From Chitinophagales bacterium 62-2 (GTDB taxonomy: Bacteria > Bacteroidota > Bacteroidia > Chitinophagales > Chitinophagaceae), in the NCBI GenBank assembly GCA_002050375.1, contig MWYU01000730.1:1-33088 (forward strand): a stretch of 33,088 bases of DNA, in the 5' to 3' direction. The translations under genes and the position numbers were made by a program. Positions 8,538 through 15,867 of the stretch are shown piece by piece. The notes below the pieces were generated by a model. It had not been told where the DNA came from. It did not search any database and was given only the letters and a program-made list of their open reading frames with translations. Numbering within the stretch: the stretch's first letter is position 1; every line of letters starts with the position of its first letter.

Positions 8538-8574
8538 GAGTTTAGAGTTTGGAGTTTGGAGTTTGGAGTTTGGA
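8538..8574. repeat. Heptanucleotide tandem repeat (GGAGTTT)n
   Basis: About five head-to-tail copies of the 7-mer GGAGTTT run from 8538 to 8574, with one changed base in the second copy. They lie in the gap between the divergent metallophosphoesterase and UPF0173 genes. Copy number in such repeats can change by slippage. Being outside coding frames, this would alter spacing rather than a protein. Confidence 0.85.
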
Positions 8575-8632
8575 AGCATTAGAAACTTGAAGCTGTTAAT
8601 TCAAAAAAAATAATTAATTACTAATGCCTGGC

Positions 8633-8655
8633 CTCCCTCTCCTTTGGAGAGGGAG
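8633..8655. repeat. Perfect 10-bp hairpin repeat upstream of the UPF0173 gene
   Basis: CTCCCTCTCC and GGAGAGGGAG pair perfectly around a TTT loop. The element continues as GTGAGGGTGAGG to about 8666, only 17 nt before the gene start. CCTCTCC-TTT-GGAGAGG elements are a common intergenic repeat type in Bacteroidota as I recall. A hairpin this stable so near a start codon could reduce ribosome access. Confidence 0.75.
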
Positions 8656-8683
8656 TGAGGGTGAGGTCAATAAAAACAATAGA

Positions 8684-9364
8684 ATGTATCTTACTTATTA
8701 TGGCCAGTCATGCTTTGCAGTTAACATAGGCGGCAAAAAAATTCTTTTCGATCCTTTTATTACACCTAACAACCTGGCAAAGGAAATTGATGTAGATGCA
8801 ATTGAGGCTGATTACATTTTTCTAAGTCATGGCCATTCCGATCATATTGCAGATTGTGTTGACATTGCTAAAAGAACGGGGGCCAAGGTTGTAGCTGCTT
8901 TCGAAGTTCATACATGGCTTAATAACCAAGGTATTTCTAACACTCACCCGATGAACACCGGCGGACAATGGAAATTTGAATTTGGTACAGTAAAATGTGT
9001 GGTGGCGCACCATAGCAGCAGCCTTCCTGATGGAACATACGGAGGAAATCCGATGGGCTTTTTGTTTATCACCAACGAAGATAATTTCTATTATGCAGGC
9101 GATACTTCATTAACGTTAGACATGCAATTGATTCCACGATGGGCTAAACTCAACTTCTGTATCTTACCCGTTGGCGACAACTTTACCATGGGCGTTAGTG
9201 ATGCAGTTATAGCGGCCGATTTTGTCAAGTGTCAGGTTGTGGTAGGTGTTCATTACAACACTTTCGAATTGATAGAAATCGATAAAGAAAAAGCAATCCA
9301 GGATTTTAAGGCTGAAGGAAAAACATTACTATTGCCTGAAATTGGACAAACGATAGAGTTGTAA
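8684..9364 (+). CDS. UPF0173 metal-dependent hydrolase (metallo-beta-lactamase fold)
   Basis: This 226-residue protein belongs to the UPF0173 family (B. subtilis YtkL type), small soluble metallo-beta-lactamase-fold hydrolases without an agreed substrate. It starts with the family's MYLTYYGQSCFAVNIGGKKIL. It has the metal-binding HGHSDH (49-54 from this start), a second His-rich segment VVAHHSSSLPDG, the YYAGDTSLTLDM motif with bridging Asp, and a late His in VVGVHYNTFE. A reading frame open back to an ATG at 8624 would add 20 residues, but that extension is translated from the hairpin repeat, so I reject it. It ends 68 nt before parA. Whether the two are co-transcribed is unknown. Confidence 0.88.
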   Translation: MYLTYYGQSCFAVNIGGKKILFDPFITPNNLAKEIDVDAIEADYIFLSHGHSDHIADCVDIAKRTGAKVVAAFEVHTWLNNQGISNTHPMNTGGQWKFEFGTVKCVVAHHSSSLPDGTYGGNPMGFLFITNEDNFYYAGDTSLTLDMQLIPRWAKLNFCILPVGDNFTMGVSDAVIAADFVKCQVVVGVHYNTFELIEIDKEKAIQDFKAEGKTLLLPEIGQTIEL

Positions 9365-9370
9365 GGTGAA

Positions 9371-9391
9371 GGTATGAGGTATGAGGTATAA
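9371..9391. repeat. Three-copy heptamer repeat (GGTATGA) before parA
   Basis: GGTATGA, GGTATGA and GGTATAA follow one another directly after the UPF0173 stop codon. The unit differs from the GGAGTTT repeat at 8538 but has the same 7-bp period, as do the degenerate repeats between parA and parB. Confidence 0.7.
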
Positions 9392-9432
9392 TGCAGCATA
9401 CGTTATTGAAAAAAAAGAAATTAAAAACATAC

Positions 9433-10254
9433 ATGGGCAGAACTATAGGTATTGCAAATCAAAAAGGTGGTGTGGGAAAAACGACTTCGGCTATAAACCT
9501 GGCTGCAAGTTTTGCTGTGTTAGAATATAAAACACTTTTGGTGGATGCTGATCCACAAGCTAACAGCACTACCGGCGTTGGTTTCGATCTTCATAATGTT
9601 ACCAGCAGTTTATACGATTGCATGGTTAACAATACTGCTTCACAAGATGTCATTTTAAAAAGTGATATTCCAAACCTTGATGTTATACCCTCGCATATCG
9701 ATCTTGTTGGTGCCGAGATTGAAATGATCAATTATCCTAACCGCGAGACGGTGATGAAAGGATTGCTTGAAAGCGTAAAAGATAAATACGATTTTATTGT
9801 TATTGACTGCTCCCCTTCCCTCGGATTGATTACCGTAAATGCCCTGGTTGCTGCCGATAGTGTTATCGTTCCTGTTCAGTGCGAATTTTTTGCATTGGAA
9901 GGGTTAGGTAAACTTTTAAATACTATCAAGATTGTTCAGAACAGGTTAAACCCTGCGTTGCAAATTGAAGGAATATTAATGACAATGTACGACGGACGTT
10001 TACGGCTTTGTAACCAGGTAGTAAGCGAAGTGCGAAAACATTTTGATGATATGGTTTTCACCACGATCATTCACCGCAATACAAGGTTGAGCGAAGCTCC
10101 AAGCTTTGGGAAACCTGTTATACTTTACGACTCCGACAGCAAAGGCGCCATCAATTATCTGAACCTTGCGAAGGAGGTTTTACAAAAGAACGACCTCACC
10201 AAAATGAAACAGGAAGAAAGAATCCTGGACGAGCTTGAGGAAGGAGAAAGTTAG
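9433..10254 (+). CDS. parA: Chromosome-partitioning ATPase ParA/Soj
   Basis: ParA is a Walker-type ATPase that binds DNA non-specifically as an ATP dimer and moves ParB-parS complexes to segregate the replication origin. From the ATG at 9433 ([18 protein letters not shown]) the product has 273 residues, the usual chromosomal length. The deviant Walker A KGGVGKTT is at 11-18, [12 protein letters not shown] follows near 40, and IDCSPSLG is the Walker B-type segment. The C-terminal segment with [19 protein letters not shown] is typical of chromosomal Soj proteins. An upstream ATG at 9391 would add 14 mostly lysine residues within the repeat-containing spacer and is unlikely. parB follows after 136 nt containing an inverted repeat. 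Confidence 0.95.
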   Translation: MGRTIGIANQKGGVGKTTSAINLAASFAVLEYKTLLVDADPQANSTTGVGFDLHNVTSSLYDCMVNNTASQDVILKSDIPNLDVIPSHIDLVGAEIEMINYPNRETVMKGLLESVKDKYDFIVIDCSPSLGLITVNALVAADSVIVPVQCEFFALEGLGKLLNTIKIVQNRLNPALQIEGILMTMYDGRLRLCNQVVSEVRKHFDDMVFTTIIHRNTRLSEAPSFGKPVILYDSDSKGAINYLNLAKEVLQKNDLTKMKQEERILDELEEGES

Positions 10255-10257
10255 AAT

Positions 10258-10339
10258 AGTTTAAAGTTCAAAGTGGAAAGTTAGAAAGCACAACAAAAAA
10301 TAATCCGTCCCAACGTCTTTACACTTCAAACTTTAAACT
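10258..10339. repeat. Imperfect inverted repeat in the parA-parB gap
   Basis: AGTTTAAAGTTCAAAGTG (10258-10275) and CACTTCAAACTTTAAACT (10322-10339) pair at 16 of 18 positions across a 46-nt loop. Both arms consist of degenerate 7-mers (AAAGTNN on the left, AAACTNN on the right, continuing to about 10375). It may be a slippage-derived repeat or a processing site separating parA from parB expression. Confidence 0.65.
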
Positions 10340-10390
10340 CAAAACTTAAACCCAAACCCTTTCCCTTCAAACTTAATTCACTTTACAAAA

Positions 10391-11308
10391 ATGAACCAAC
10401 CAAATAAAAGAGACTCACTAGGAAAAGGTATCCGGAGCTTGCTACAAAATATAGATTCGGATTTAAAAACTACAGCCGGAAGTTTAAAGCATCCCATCGT
10501 TGAAACTGCTACCGGAGTCAATCGCATTCCTATCGATAATATTACCATAAACCCTAAACAACCGCGTCGCGATTTCGACGAGCAATCATTAAGTGAGCTT
10601 GCTGCTTCTATAAAGCTGCACGATATTATTCAACCTATTACTGTGTCGCAGTTAGATAATGGTAAGTATCAATTAATAACAGGCGAAAGAAGATACAGGG
10701 CAAGTAAAATAGCAGGGTTAAAAGATATTCCTGCATATATCAGGAAGGCGAACGACCAGCAACTGCTTGAACTTGCTTTGCTCGAAAACCTGCAGCGGGA
10801 AGATCTAAATGCCATTGAAATAGCCATCAGTTATAAGCGTATGATGGAAGAGCTCGATTATACACAGGAGCAGGTAGCCGAGCGCATGGGAAAAGAACGT
10901 ACTACGGTCACTAATTACATTCGCTTACTTAAGCTTCCGCCCGATATACAATTAGCAGTACGCACTAATAGTCTAAGTATGGGTCATGCACGGGCTTTAG
11001 TTAATGTAGACACGGTAGATAAACAACTGTATGTTTTTAACGAAGTAAGAGAGAAAGGGTTAAGCGTAAGGCAAACAGAAGAACTTGTAAGGCAACTATA
11101 TAAGAATAATGAGGGGGCTGTTAAATCTTCTCTAAAGTCAACACTACCACCAGCTTACAAACGTATTGAAGATAACTTAGCCTCTCATTTCGGAACTAAA
11201 GTAAAACTGGCGCACAGTAAAAACGGAAGCGGAAGTATTAGCATCGATTATTATTCACTACAGGAACTAAATAAAATTCTCGAGCAGATGAATGTTGCAG
11301 CCAGCTAA
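10391..11308 (+). CDS. parB: Chromosome-partitioning protein ParB/Spo0J
   Basis: ParB binds parS sites, hydrolyses CTP and slides as a clamp along the DNA near the origin. The 305-residue product is of normal size. It shows the N-terminal IRSLLQNI segment that contacts ParA, then the CTP-binding block GERRYRA (98-104) and ENLQRED (132-138). A helix-turn-helix follows near 158-180 (TQEQVAERMGKERTTVTNYI), and the dimerisation end lies beyond 270. The N-terminal sequence NPKQPRRDF is standard. No good parS palindrome was found within the window; the best is a half-site at 3348-3357. It is followed after 7 nt by the DUF5683 gene, so the two are co-transcribed. Confidence 0.95.
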   Translation: MNQPNKRDSLGKGIRSLLQNIDSDLKTTAGSLKHPIVETATGVNRIPIDNITINPKQPRRDFDEQSLSELAASIKLHDIIQPITVSQLDNGKYQLITGERRYRASKIAGLKDIPAYIRKANDQQLLELALLENLQREDLNAIEIAISYKRMMEELDYTQEQVAERMGKERTTVTNYIRLLKLPPDIQLAVRTNSLSMGHARALVNVDTVDKQLYVFNEVREKGLSVRQTEELVRQLYKNNEGAVKSSLKSTLPPAYKRIEDNLASHFGTKVKLAHSKNGSGSISIDYYSLQELNKILEQMNVAAS

Positions 11309-11315
11309 TCAATCA

Positions 11316-11987
11316 ATGAAAGCTTTGTTGCATATTTCAATCGTCGTGCTGTTATTGTCTTTCGGGGCTGCCGCACAACAAGGCGATAAAGTCATCAGCA
11401 TTAAAACAGACTCAACAACAAGCACTAAAACACCGGCTTTAACTAAAGACACTTTACAAAGAGTGATTGGTAAAGACACCGTAAAGATTGTACCTAAACA
11501 CAGCCCGAGAATAGCTACTATCCGATCCGCAATTTTACCTGGTTTAGGCCAGGCATATAACCGGGAATATTGGAAAATCCCTGTTGTTTATGGTGCCATT
11601 GGCGTACCCGCCGGCTTCTTCGTTTATAATAATATTTGGTATAAAAGAACAAAGAGAGCTTATGAAATTCGTGTAACAAACGATACAGCTAATTTTCCCA
11701 CTATAGATAAAAAGTTAGAGCCATTAGGTACTGAGTCTCTACGTTTTTATCGAAATGCCTTCAGGAGAGATCGAGATTATGCTGTTTTATATTTTTTTAT
11801 AGCCTGGGCTTTGAATGTGGTAGATGCAACTGTGTTCGGGCATCTTAAAGACTTTGATGTTAGTCCCGATCTTTCTCTTAAAATAAAACCTGCAATCAAT
11901 CCTTTGCCCACAACAAATTTCACCGGCTTAAGTCTTGTTCTCGCAGTAAAAACTCCTCCTAAAAATCGCATTACTTCTGCTCGTTAA
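11316..11987 (+). CDS. DUF5683 family secreted/membrane protein
   Basis: This 223-residue protein begins MKALLHISIVVLLLSFGAAAQ, a clear signal peptide ending at AAA-Q, which sets the start at 11316. An earlier ATG at 11292 overlaps parB and would spoil the signal. The core IRSAILPGLGQAYNREYWKIPVVYG with the following hydrophobic stretch (FFVYNNIWYKR) is the DUF5683 hallmark, and a second hydrophobic segment (VLYFFIAWALNVVDATVFG) lies near 165. Function is unknown. In Bacteroidota the gene is characteristically found between parB and dapB, exactly as here. Mature protein probably sits in the membrane or periplasm. Confidence 0.85.
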   Translation: MKALLHISIVVLLLSFGAAAQQGDKVISIKTDSTTSTKTPALTKDTLQRVIGKDTVKIVPKHSPRIATIRSAILPGLGQAYNREYWKIPVVYGAIGVPAGFFVYNNIWYKRTKRAYEIRVTNDTANFPTIDKKLEPLGTESLRFYRNAFRRDRDYAVLYFFIAWALNVVDATVFGHLKDFDVSPDLSLKIKPAINPLPTTNFTGLSLVLAVKTPPKNRITSAR

Positions 11988-12044
11988 AGTCTGTTCTTAT
12001 TTTTTCTTTAGCTTATTTTGCATTACAAAAATTAAAAGTTACTG

Positions 12045-12767
12045 ATGAAAATCGCTCTTATTGGTTACGGTAAAATGGGTATGGCAATTGAAGATATTGC
12101 TTTACAAAAAGGTCATGAAGTTGTTTTAAAAATTAACATAGAAAACACGGAAGACCTAACTATGGAAAACCTGAGAAAAGCAGATGTCGCTATAGAGTTT
12201 ACAGGTCCTGAAAGCGCTTATGATAATTTAGTTAAATGTATGGATGCAGGTGTGCCGGTTGTTTGCGGGTCGACAGGTTGGTTAGAGAAGTGGGAAGCTA
12301 TAAAGAACCTTTGCAAGCAGAAAGACGGCTCATTGATATACGCCAGTAATTATAGTATCGGCGTTAATCTCTTTTTCGAAGTGAATAAATACCTGGGTAG
12401 GTTGATGGCAGAGTATGATGATTACAACGTAAGCCTCGAAGAGATCCATCATACACAAAAGAAAGATGCACCCAGTGGAACAGCCATTACCCTCGCCGAA
12501 CAGGTGCTTGAAAATATAAAAATAAAAACACGTTGGGTTAATCAGGTGAGCGGTAAAGCAGACGAGTTAGAAATAATAAGCGAAAGGGTTGACCCTGCTC
12601 CAGGAACGCACAAAGTAAAATATTCGTCCCCGATCGATGATATTGAAATCATTCATACCGCACATGATAGACAAGGGTTTGCAGGTGGTGCATTGAAGGC
12701 AGCGAATTTTCTAAAAGATAAGAAAGGAATTTTTACAATGAAGGATGTCTTGGGTTTGAGGGGCTGA
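12045..12767 (+). CDS. dapB: 4-hydroxy-tetrahydrodipicolinate reductase
   Basis: DapB reduces the dehydrated form of 4-hydroxy-tetrahydrodipicolinate with NAD(P)H in the diaminopimelate/lysine pathway. The 240-residue length fits the short Bacteroidota form. The nucleotide-binding loop GYGKMG is at 7-12, the family segment FTGPES near 52, and VVCGSTGW near 72. The active-site block EIHHTQKKDAPSGT (133-146) holds the catalytic His and Lys and the substrate-binding GT. A C-terminal GFAGGALKAANFL is also typical. It follows the DUF5683 gene by 57 nt on the same strand. The signal peptidase gene lepB, which often follows dapB in this cluster, is missing; the next gene is on the other strand. Confidence 0.95.
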   Translation: MKIALIGYGKMGMAIEDIALQKGHEVVLKINIENTEDLTMENLRKADVAIEFTGPESAYDNLVKCMDAGVPVVCGSTGWLEKWEAIKNLCKQKDGSLIYASNYSIGVNLFFEVNKYLGRLMAEYDDYNVSLEEIHHTQKKDAPSGTAITLAEQVLENIKIKTRWVNQVSGKADELEIISERVDPAPGTHKVKYSSPIDDIEIIHTAHDRQGFAGGALKAANFLKDKKGIFTMKDVLGLRG

Positions 12768-12787
12768 ATTATAAATTCCGAATTGAA

Positions 12788-12809
12788 CATTGAAAATTAA
12801 TATTCAATG
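12788..12809. repeat. Short inverted repeat between convergent genes
   Basis: CATTGAA and TTCAATG form a perfect 7-bp stem with an 8-nt A+T loop between the ends of dapB and the outer-membrane protein gene. There is no strong T-tract in either direction, so terminator activity is doubtful. Degenerate ATGAC units follow up to 12836. Confidence 0.4.
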
Positions 12810-12839
12810 ACCTATTGACTTTATGACCCAATGACTACT

Positions 12840-13364
12840 TCAAAGCGACATACTCCACCCAATCTTCACCTGCACACTATTTGAAAACCCGCTTTCATCT
12901 ACGCTTTTCCAGCCACCATAATACAATCCTCCTTCCAGTCCAAACAATCGTACACCCGCTCCAACGCCTCTTGCAAAACGGTTTTGGCTAATGCCGGTAT
13001 TTTTATCTTTTACATTTGCCATTCCCACATCACCATTTATAAATAATCTTTTCGCCAGGAAAAATTGCCTAATCCCCACTTTAACAGGTTTAACCGTAAG
13101 TTTATTCGCTTCAATTTTATCCTCAGCAAAAAATGTTGAAGTGCCTAAAGTAGCTACAAGAAAAGTTTTATCAACGCCAATACCGGCTGATATCTCCCCT
13201 CCTGCACCAAATTTATATTTATCTGCAAATTGGCCTTGAGGATTGAAGTAAGAAACATTTGCAGAAACCAGTAAATGCGGTCTTTTAATTTGGGCCTTTC
13301 CCGTTACGGTTACGAAACAAATTAAAAAAATTGCTGCCGTTGATTTTATAAGTGCACTTTTCAT
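12840..13364 (-). CDS. Small outer-membrane beta-barrel-like protein of unknown function
   Basis: The 174-residue product starts with a signal peptide (MKSALIKSTAAIFLICFVTV, cut after GKAQ). The rest alternates polar and hydrophobic or aromatic residues in short strands broken by glycines: AGGEISAGIGVDKTFLVATLG, ARGVGAGVRLFGLEGGLYYGG and finally SVQVKIGWSMSL. Such a pattern fits an eight-strand outer-membrane barrel like the OmpW/PorT-type proteins of Bacteroidota. No enzymatic motif is visible. It is convergent with dapB and divergent from the Rrf2 regulator gene with an 85-nt gap, so the regulator could control it; this is inference only. Confidence 0.65.
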   Translation of the reverse strand: MKSALIKSTAAIFLICFVTVTGKAQIKRPHLLVSANVSYFNPQGQFADKYKFGAGGEISAGIGVDKTFLVATLGTSTFFAEDKIEANKLTVKPVKVGIRQFFLAKRLFINGDVGMANVKDKNTGISQNRFARGVGAGVRLFGLEGGLYYGGWKSVDESGFSNSVQVKIGWSMSL

Positions 13365-13449
13365 AAATTAAAATATAAGTTTAAATTAAACATTTATCAA
13401 TTTCAAGGGTACATTAATATCACCTACTTTAGTTTTTTAAAAATATTTT

Positions 13450-13890
13450 ATGCTTTCGATGAAGACCCAATATGCTTTTAAGGCCTTGATGTACATGGCA
13501 CAGCAAGATCAGCAAAGGCCTGTATTGATTGCAGAAATATCAGAAAAGAAAACAATACCACTCAAGTTTTTAGAGAACATCTTACTTCAATTAAAAAAGG
13601 CCGGCATCCTTGATAGTAAAAAAGGAAAAGGAGGAGGTTATTTATTTGCAAAAAGTCCTAACGATATAAAACTGGCAACAATCATGCGGTTGGTGGATGG
13701 GCCCATTTCCCTGTTGCCATGCGTAAGCTTATACTTTTATGCAAAATGTAAAAACTGCGATGAAAGCTATTGTGGGTTGAACAAGGTCATGATAGAAGTG
13801 AGGGATGCCTCGCTGGCAATTTTAGAAAACAAAACGGTTGCAGACATTGCGGGAACTAAGTTAGGCTTACAGGAACCTTGCTTTAATTAA
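13450..13890 (+). CDS. Rrf2-family transcriptional regulator
   Basis: The 146-residue product has the Rrf2 winged helix: MLSMKTQYAFKALMYMAQQ, recognition region EISEKKTIPLKFLENILLQLKKAGIL, and the wing KKGKGGGYLFAKSP. Rrf2 proteins often bind an Fe-S cluster through three cysteines near residues 90-105. Here four are found, Cys91, Cys100, Cys103 and Cys108 (LPC, KCKNC, SYCGL), so sensing of iron, redox or NO is plausible. Subgroup (IscR, NsrR, CymR or other) cannot be set. It is divergent from the barrel protein gene and is followed by a strong bidirectional terminator, so it is a single-gene transcript. Confidence 0.88.
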   Translation: MLSMKTQYAFKALMYMAQQDQQRPVLIAEISEKKTIPLKFLENILLQLKKAGILDSKKGKGGGYLFAKSPNDIKLATIMRLVDGPISLLPCVSLYFYAKCKNCDESYCGLNKVMIEVRDASLAILENKTVADIAGTKLGLQEPCFN

Positions 13891-13891
13891 T

Positions 13892-13924
13892 AAAAAAAGA
13901 GCTTGCTAAGCTCTTAAGTTTTTT
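13892..13924. terminator. Bidirectional rho-independent terminator
   Basis: AAGAGCTT (13897-13904), loop GCT and AAGCTCTT (13908-13915) form a perfect 8-bp stem. On the plus strand it is followed by AAGTTTTTT, serving the Rrf2 gene. On the minus strand it is followed by seven T, serving the small acidic protein gene at 13954-14154. Confidence 0.8.
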
Positions 13925-13953
13925 GAAGTAAAAGGTGAAACATAAAATAGAAA

Positions 13954-14154
13954 CTATACATCCGCAGGTTTATCCTTTTCCTGCTCAAGGTCTGCATCCA
14001 CTTTTTTCCCCTTTAAATTATCGCTTGTTAACGTACCTTCTTCATCTGGTCCTACTGTTGACTTCGATGATGAACTACTTTTTTCTGAAGTTGCGGAGCC
14101 TTTATTTTTTTTATCGCTTTCACCATAATCCTGGTTATCATTTGAAACTGGCAT
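13954..14154 (-). CDS. Small hydrophilic, acidic, probably disordered protein
   Basis: This 66-residue frame has an ATG start and a composition with no hydrophobic core: MPVSNDNQDYGESDKKNKGS, then a serine-rich run (SEKSSSSSKS) and an acid/lysine-rich end (DADLEQEKDKPADV). It reads like the short disordered proteins of unknown role found in soil Bacteroidota. A good terminator immediately downstream on the same strand supports a real transcript. No promoter was recognised. The overlapping frame on the other strand (13935-14156) has no protein-like features. Function unknown. Confidence 0.55.
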   Translation of the reverse strand: MPVSNDNQDYGESDKKNKGSATSEKSSSSSKSTVGPDEEGTLTSDNLKGKKVDADLEQEKDKPADV

Positions 14155-14398
14155 AATTAAATTTTTGATGTTACTCTAAGATTTATAATAAGATTATGCC
14201 AGCTAACAATGTGGAAACAGGTTGTGACCTTAATAATTGGTTAAGTTGCTAAAGTTTATGATTACTATTTGAACGATTGTTTGTTTTTTTCTAGTATAAA
14301 AAAACCCTTTGCTATATTACCTTAGAAAGCCATTTTACTTTTAGTTTCGTACATACTCAAATATTTATAAACCCTATTTTCGCAACGAAAACAATTAT

Positions 14399-14659
14399 AT
14401 GGAAGTAAAGTCTTTATTTGAAAGAGCCGTTGAAGATAGTAAGACATTAAGCAGCCGTCCCAGCAACGAAACTATGTTACAATTATATTCCTTGTACAAG
14501 CAGGCAACCGAAGGCGATGTAAATGAAAATGCTGCATCAACAAACCCTTTCGATTTTGTTGCCAAAGCTAAATTTGAAGCATGGTCGGCATTAAAGGGCA
14601 AGCCAATTACAGAAGCCCAAAAAGAATATATCAACCTGATTAATAAATTAAAAGGTTAG
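14399..14659 (+). CDS. Acyl-CoA-binding protein
   Basis: ACBP is a four-helix cytosolic carrier that binds and protects long-chain acyl-CoA esters. The 86-residue product has full family length. It starts MEVKSLFERAVEDSKTLSSR and carries the binding signature LQLYSLYKQATEGDVN near residues 27-42, then FDFVAKAKFEAWSALKGKP near 51-69 with the Lys and Trp typical of the ligand site, and the closing EAQKEYINLINKLKG. ACBP is mainly eukaryotic but occurs in some bacteria. Its end overlaps the convergent glycosyltransferase gene by 4 nt. A fatty acyl-CoA ligase lies about 11 kb away but is not linked in an operon. Confidence 0.9.
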   Translation: MEVKSLFERAVEDSKTLSSRPSNETMLQLYSLYKQATEGDVNENAASTNPFDFVAKAKFEAWSALKGKPITEAQKEYINLINKLKG

Positions 14660-15867
14660 CTTATAAGTTCTTTATACACTTTATCAATTTCGTTCCCAAC
14701 TGTTGTGTAGCTGAATTGTTTTGAAGCCACTTCAGCTATTCTCATTCTATTGAAGCGGAGGTAAGTGTTGTACACCTGTTCCAATGCTTCCTGCAACTGT
14801 TCTTCTTTTCCATCGAAAATCATTATTCCATTACTATCGTTTATCACTTCTGCTATTCCTCCGGCGTTTGTACTGATTACAGGTACTCCGCAACATAGAG
14901 CTTCTAAAATTACGCAAGGCAAATTCTCGTATCTGCTAAATAGTACTAATGCATTCGATTCCTTTAACCAACTTGCTACCTGCTCATATTTTACTTCCCC
15001 TGTGAAATTTACTATTTCGGCATCCAAACCTAAACTTTGTGCATAAGCTAAAACCTCCTTCGGGTAAGGGCCAACCATCAATAAACTTGTATTTGGATAT
15101 GATGCATGAAATGGTTTAAAAGCTCTTAATAATCCTTCCGGGTTTTTTTGGTAAGTCATGGTTGAAACATGAATGAAGCGAAAGGGTTCATTAGCTGCCT
15201 TTGCTTCTGTATAAAAAAAAAGATCGGTGTCAACTACGTTAGGAATTATGGTGGCGGGAACAGCGCCAAACAACTGCTGAACCTGCTTATTTAAATCCTG
15301 GGTAACAGGCAGAAACCTTTTTACGTTTTTAAATATTTTTCTTACGGTAAGCCTGAATAAAAAATTCCTTTGCTTAATGTAACCCGGATCTTCACGGTAA
15401 TAGATCGTCCAGTTCTCTGTAAGGATAAAAGGCACCTTCCATTTCTTTGATAAAACCCATGCTGCCGCTCCTCCCCTGATTACTATATATGCATGCAGCA
15501 ACCGGGGTATGCCCAATTTTTGTTTTATTATTTGTGCATGCTTCAGAAGCAGAGTCAGAAAAAAAAAGTTTGAATAAATAACATCCCAATACCTGTTTTT
15601 CTTTTTAGGGTAAAGTATTTTTATCTCTAATACTGTATCCGTTGGTTTACTTATAGTTTGCGTTACAACGTGTATCGTTTCTGTTTGATTTTTGGCTATA
15701 TATAAAACCACTTGCGGAGTATATAAACCTGCTGCCATTACGTGCCGCTGATTAAAATCGCCGGGATATGGATCGGCATTAGTAGGATACCAACCGGGTA
15801 ACACAAGCACATAATTTTTATACGGGAAGTGTACCTCTTCTAATGTTGTATAAAACTCCTCAGCCAT
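14656..15867 (-). CDS. Family 4 glycosyltransferase
   Basis: This 403-residue GT-B enzyme probably adds a sugar to a polysaccharide or glycolipid precursor at the cytoplasmic membrane face. The N-terminal half begins VLVLPGWYPTNADPYPGDFN, the acceptor-side opening of many GT4 enzymes. The C-terminal half has FIHVSTMTYQKNPEGLLRAF, then GEVKYEQVASWL. The donor-binding EX7E motif is formed by Glu314 and Glu322 (ENLPCVILE), followed by GVPVISTNAGGIAEVI. Its first 28 bases overlap the end of the flippase gene, a sign of translational coupling. Donor and acceptor sugars cannot be predicted. Confidence 0.88.
   Translation of the reverse strand: MAEEFYTTLEEVHFPYKNYVLVLPGWYPTNADPYPGDFNQRHVMAAGLYTPQVVLYIAKNQTETIHVVTQTISKPTDTVLEIKILYPKKKNRYWDVIYSNFFFLTLLLKHAQIIKQKLGIPRLLHAYIVIRGGAAAWVLSKKWKVPFILTENWTIYYREDPGYIKQRNFLFRLTVRKIFKNVKRFLPVTQDLNKQVQQLFGAVPATIIPNVVDTDLFFYTEAKAANEPFRFIHVSTMTYQKNPEGLLRAFKPFHASYPNTSLLMVGPYPKEVLAYAQSLGLDAEIVNFTGEVKYEQVASWLKESNALVLFSRYENLPCVILEALCCGVPVISTNAGGIAEVINDSNGIMIFDGKEEQLQEALEQVYNTYLRFNRMRIAEVASKQFSYTTVGNEIDKVYKELIS

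Noticed and set aside
8624-8683. Upstream ATG giving a 20-residue extension of the UPF0173 protein
   Set aside because: The extension is a translation of the hairpin repeat; the family begins at MYLTYYGQ.
9391-9432. Upstream ATG for parA
   Set aside because: It adds 14 residues rich in lysine directly after a heptamer repeat; ParA proteins begin at the M-G-R-T-I type start.
13935-14156. 73-codon frame on the plus strand opposite the small acidic protein
   Set aside because: Its product shows no family features, and the minus-strand frame has the better composition and a matching terminator.
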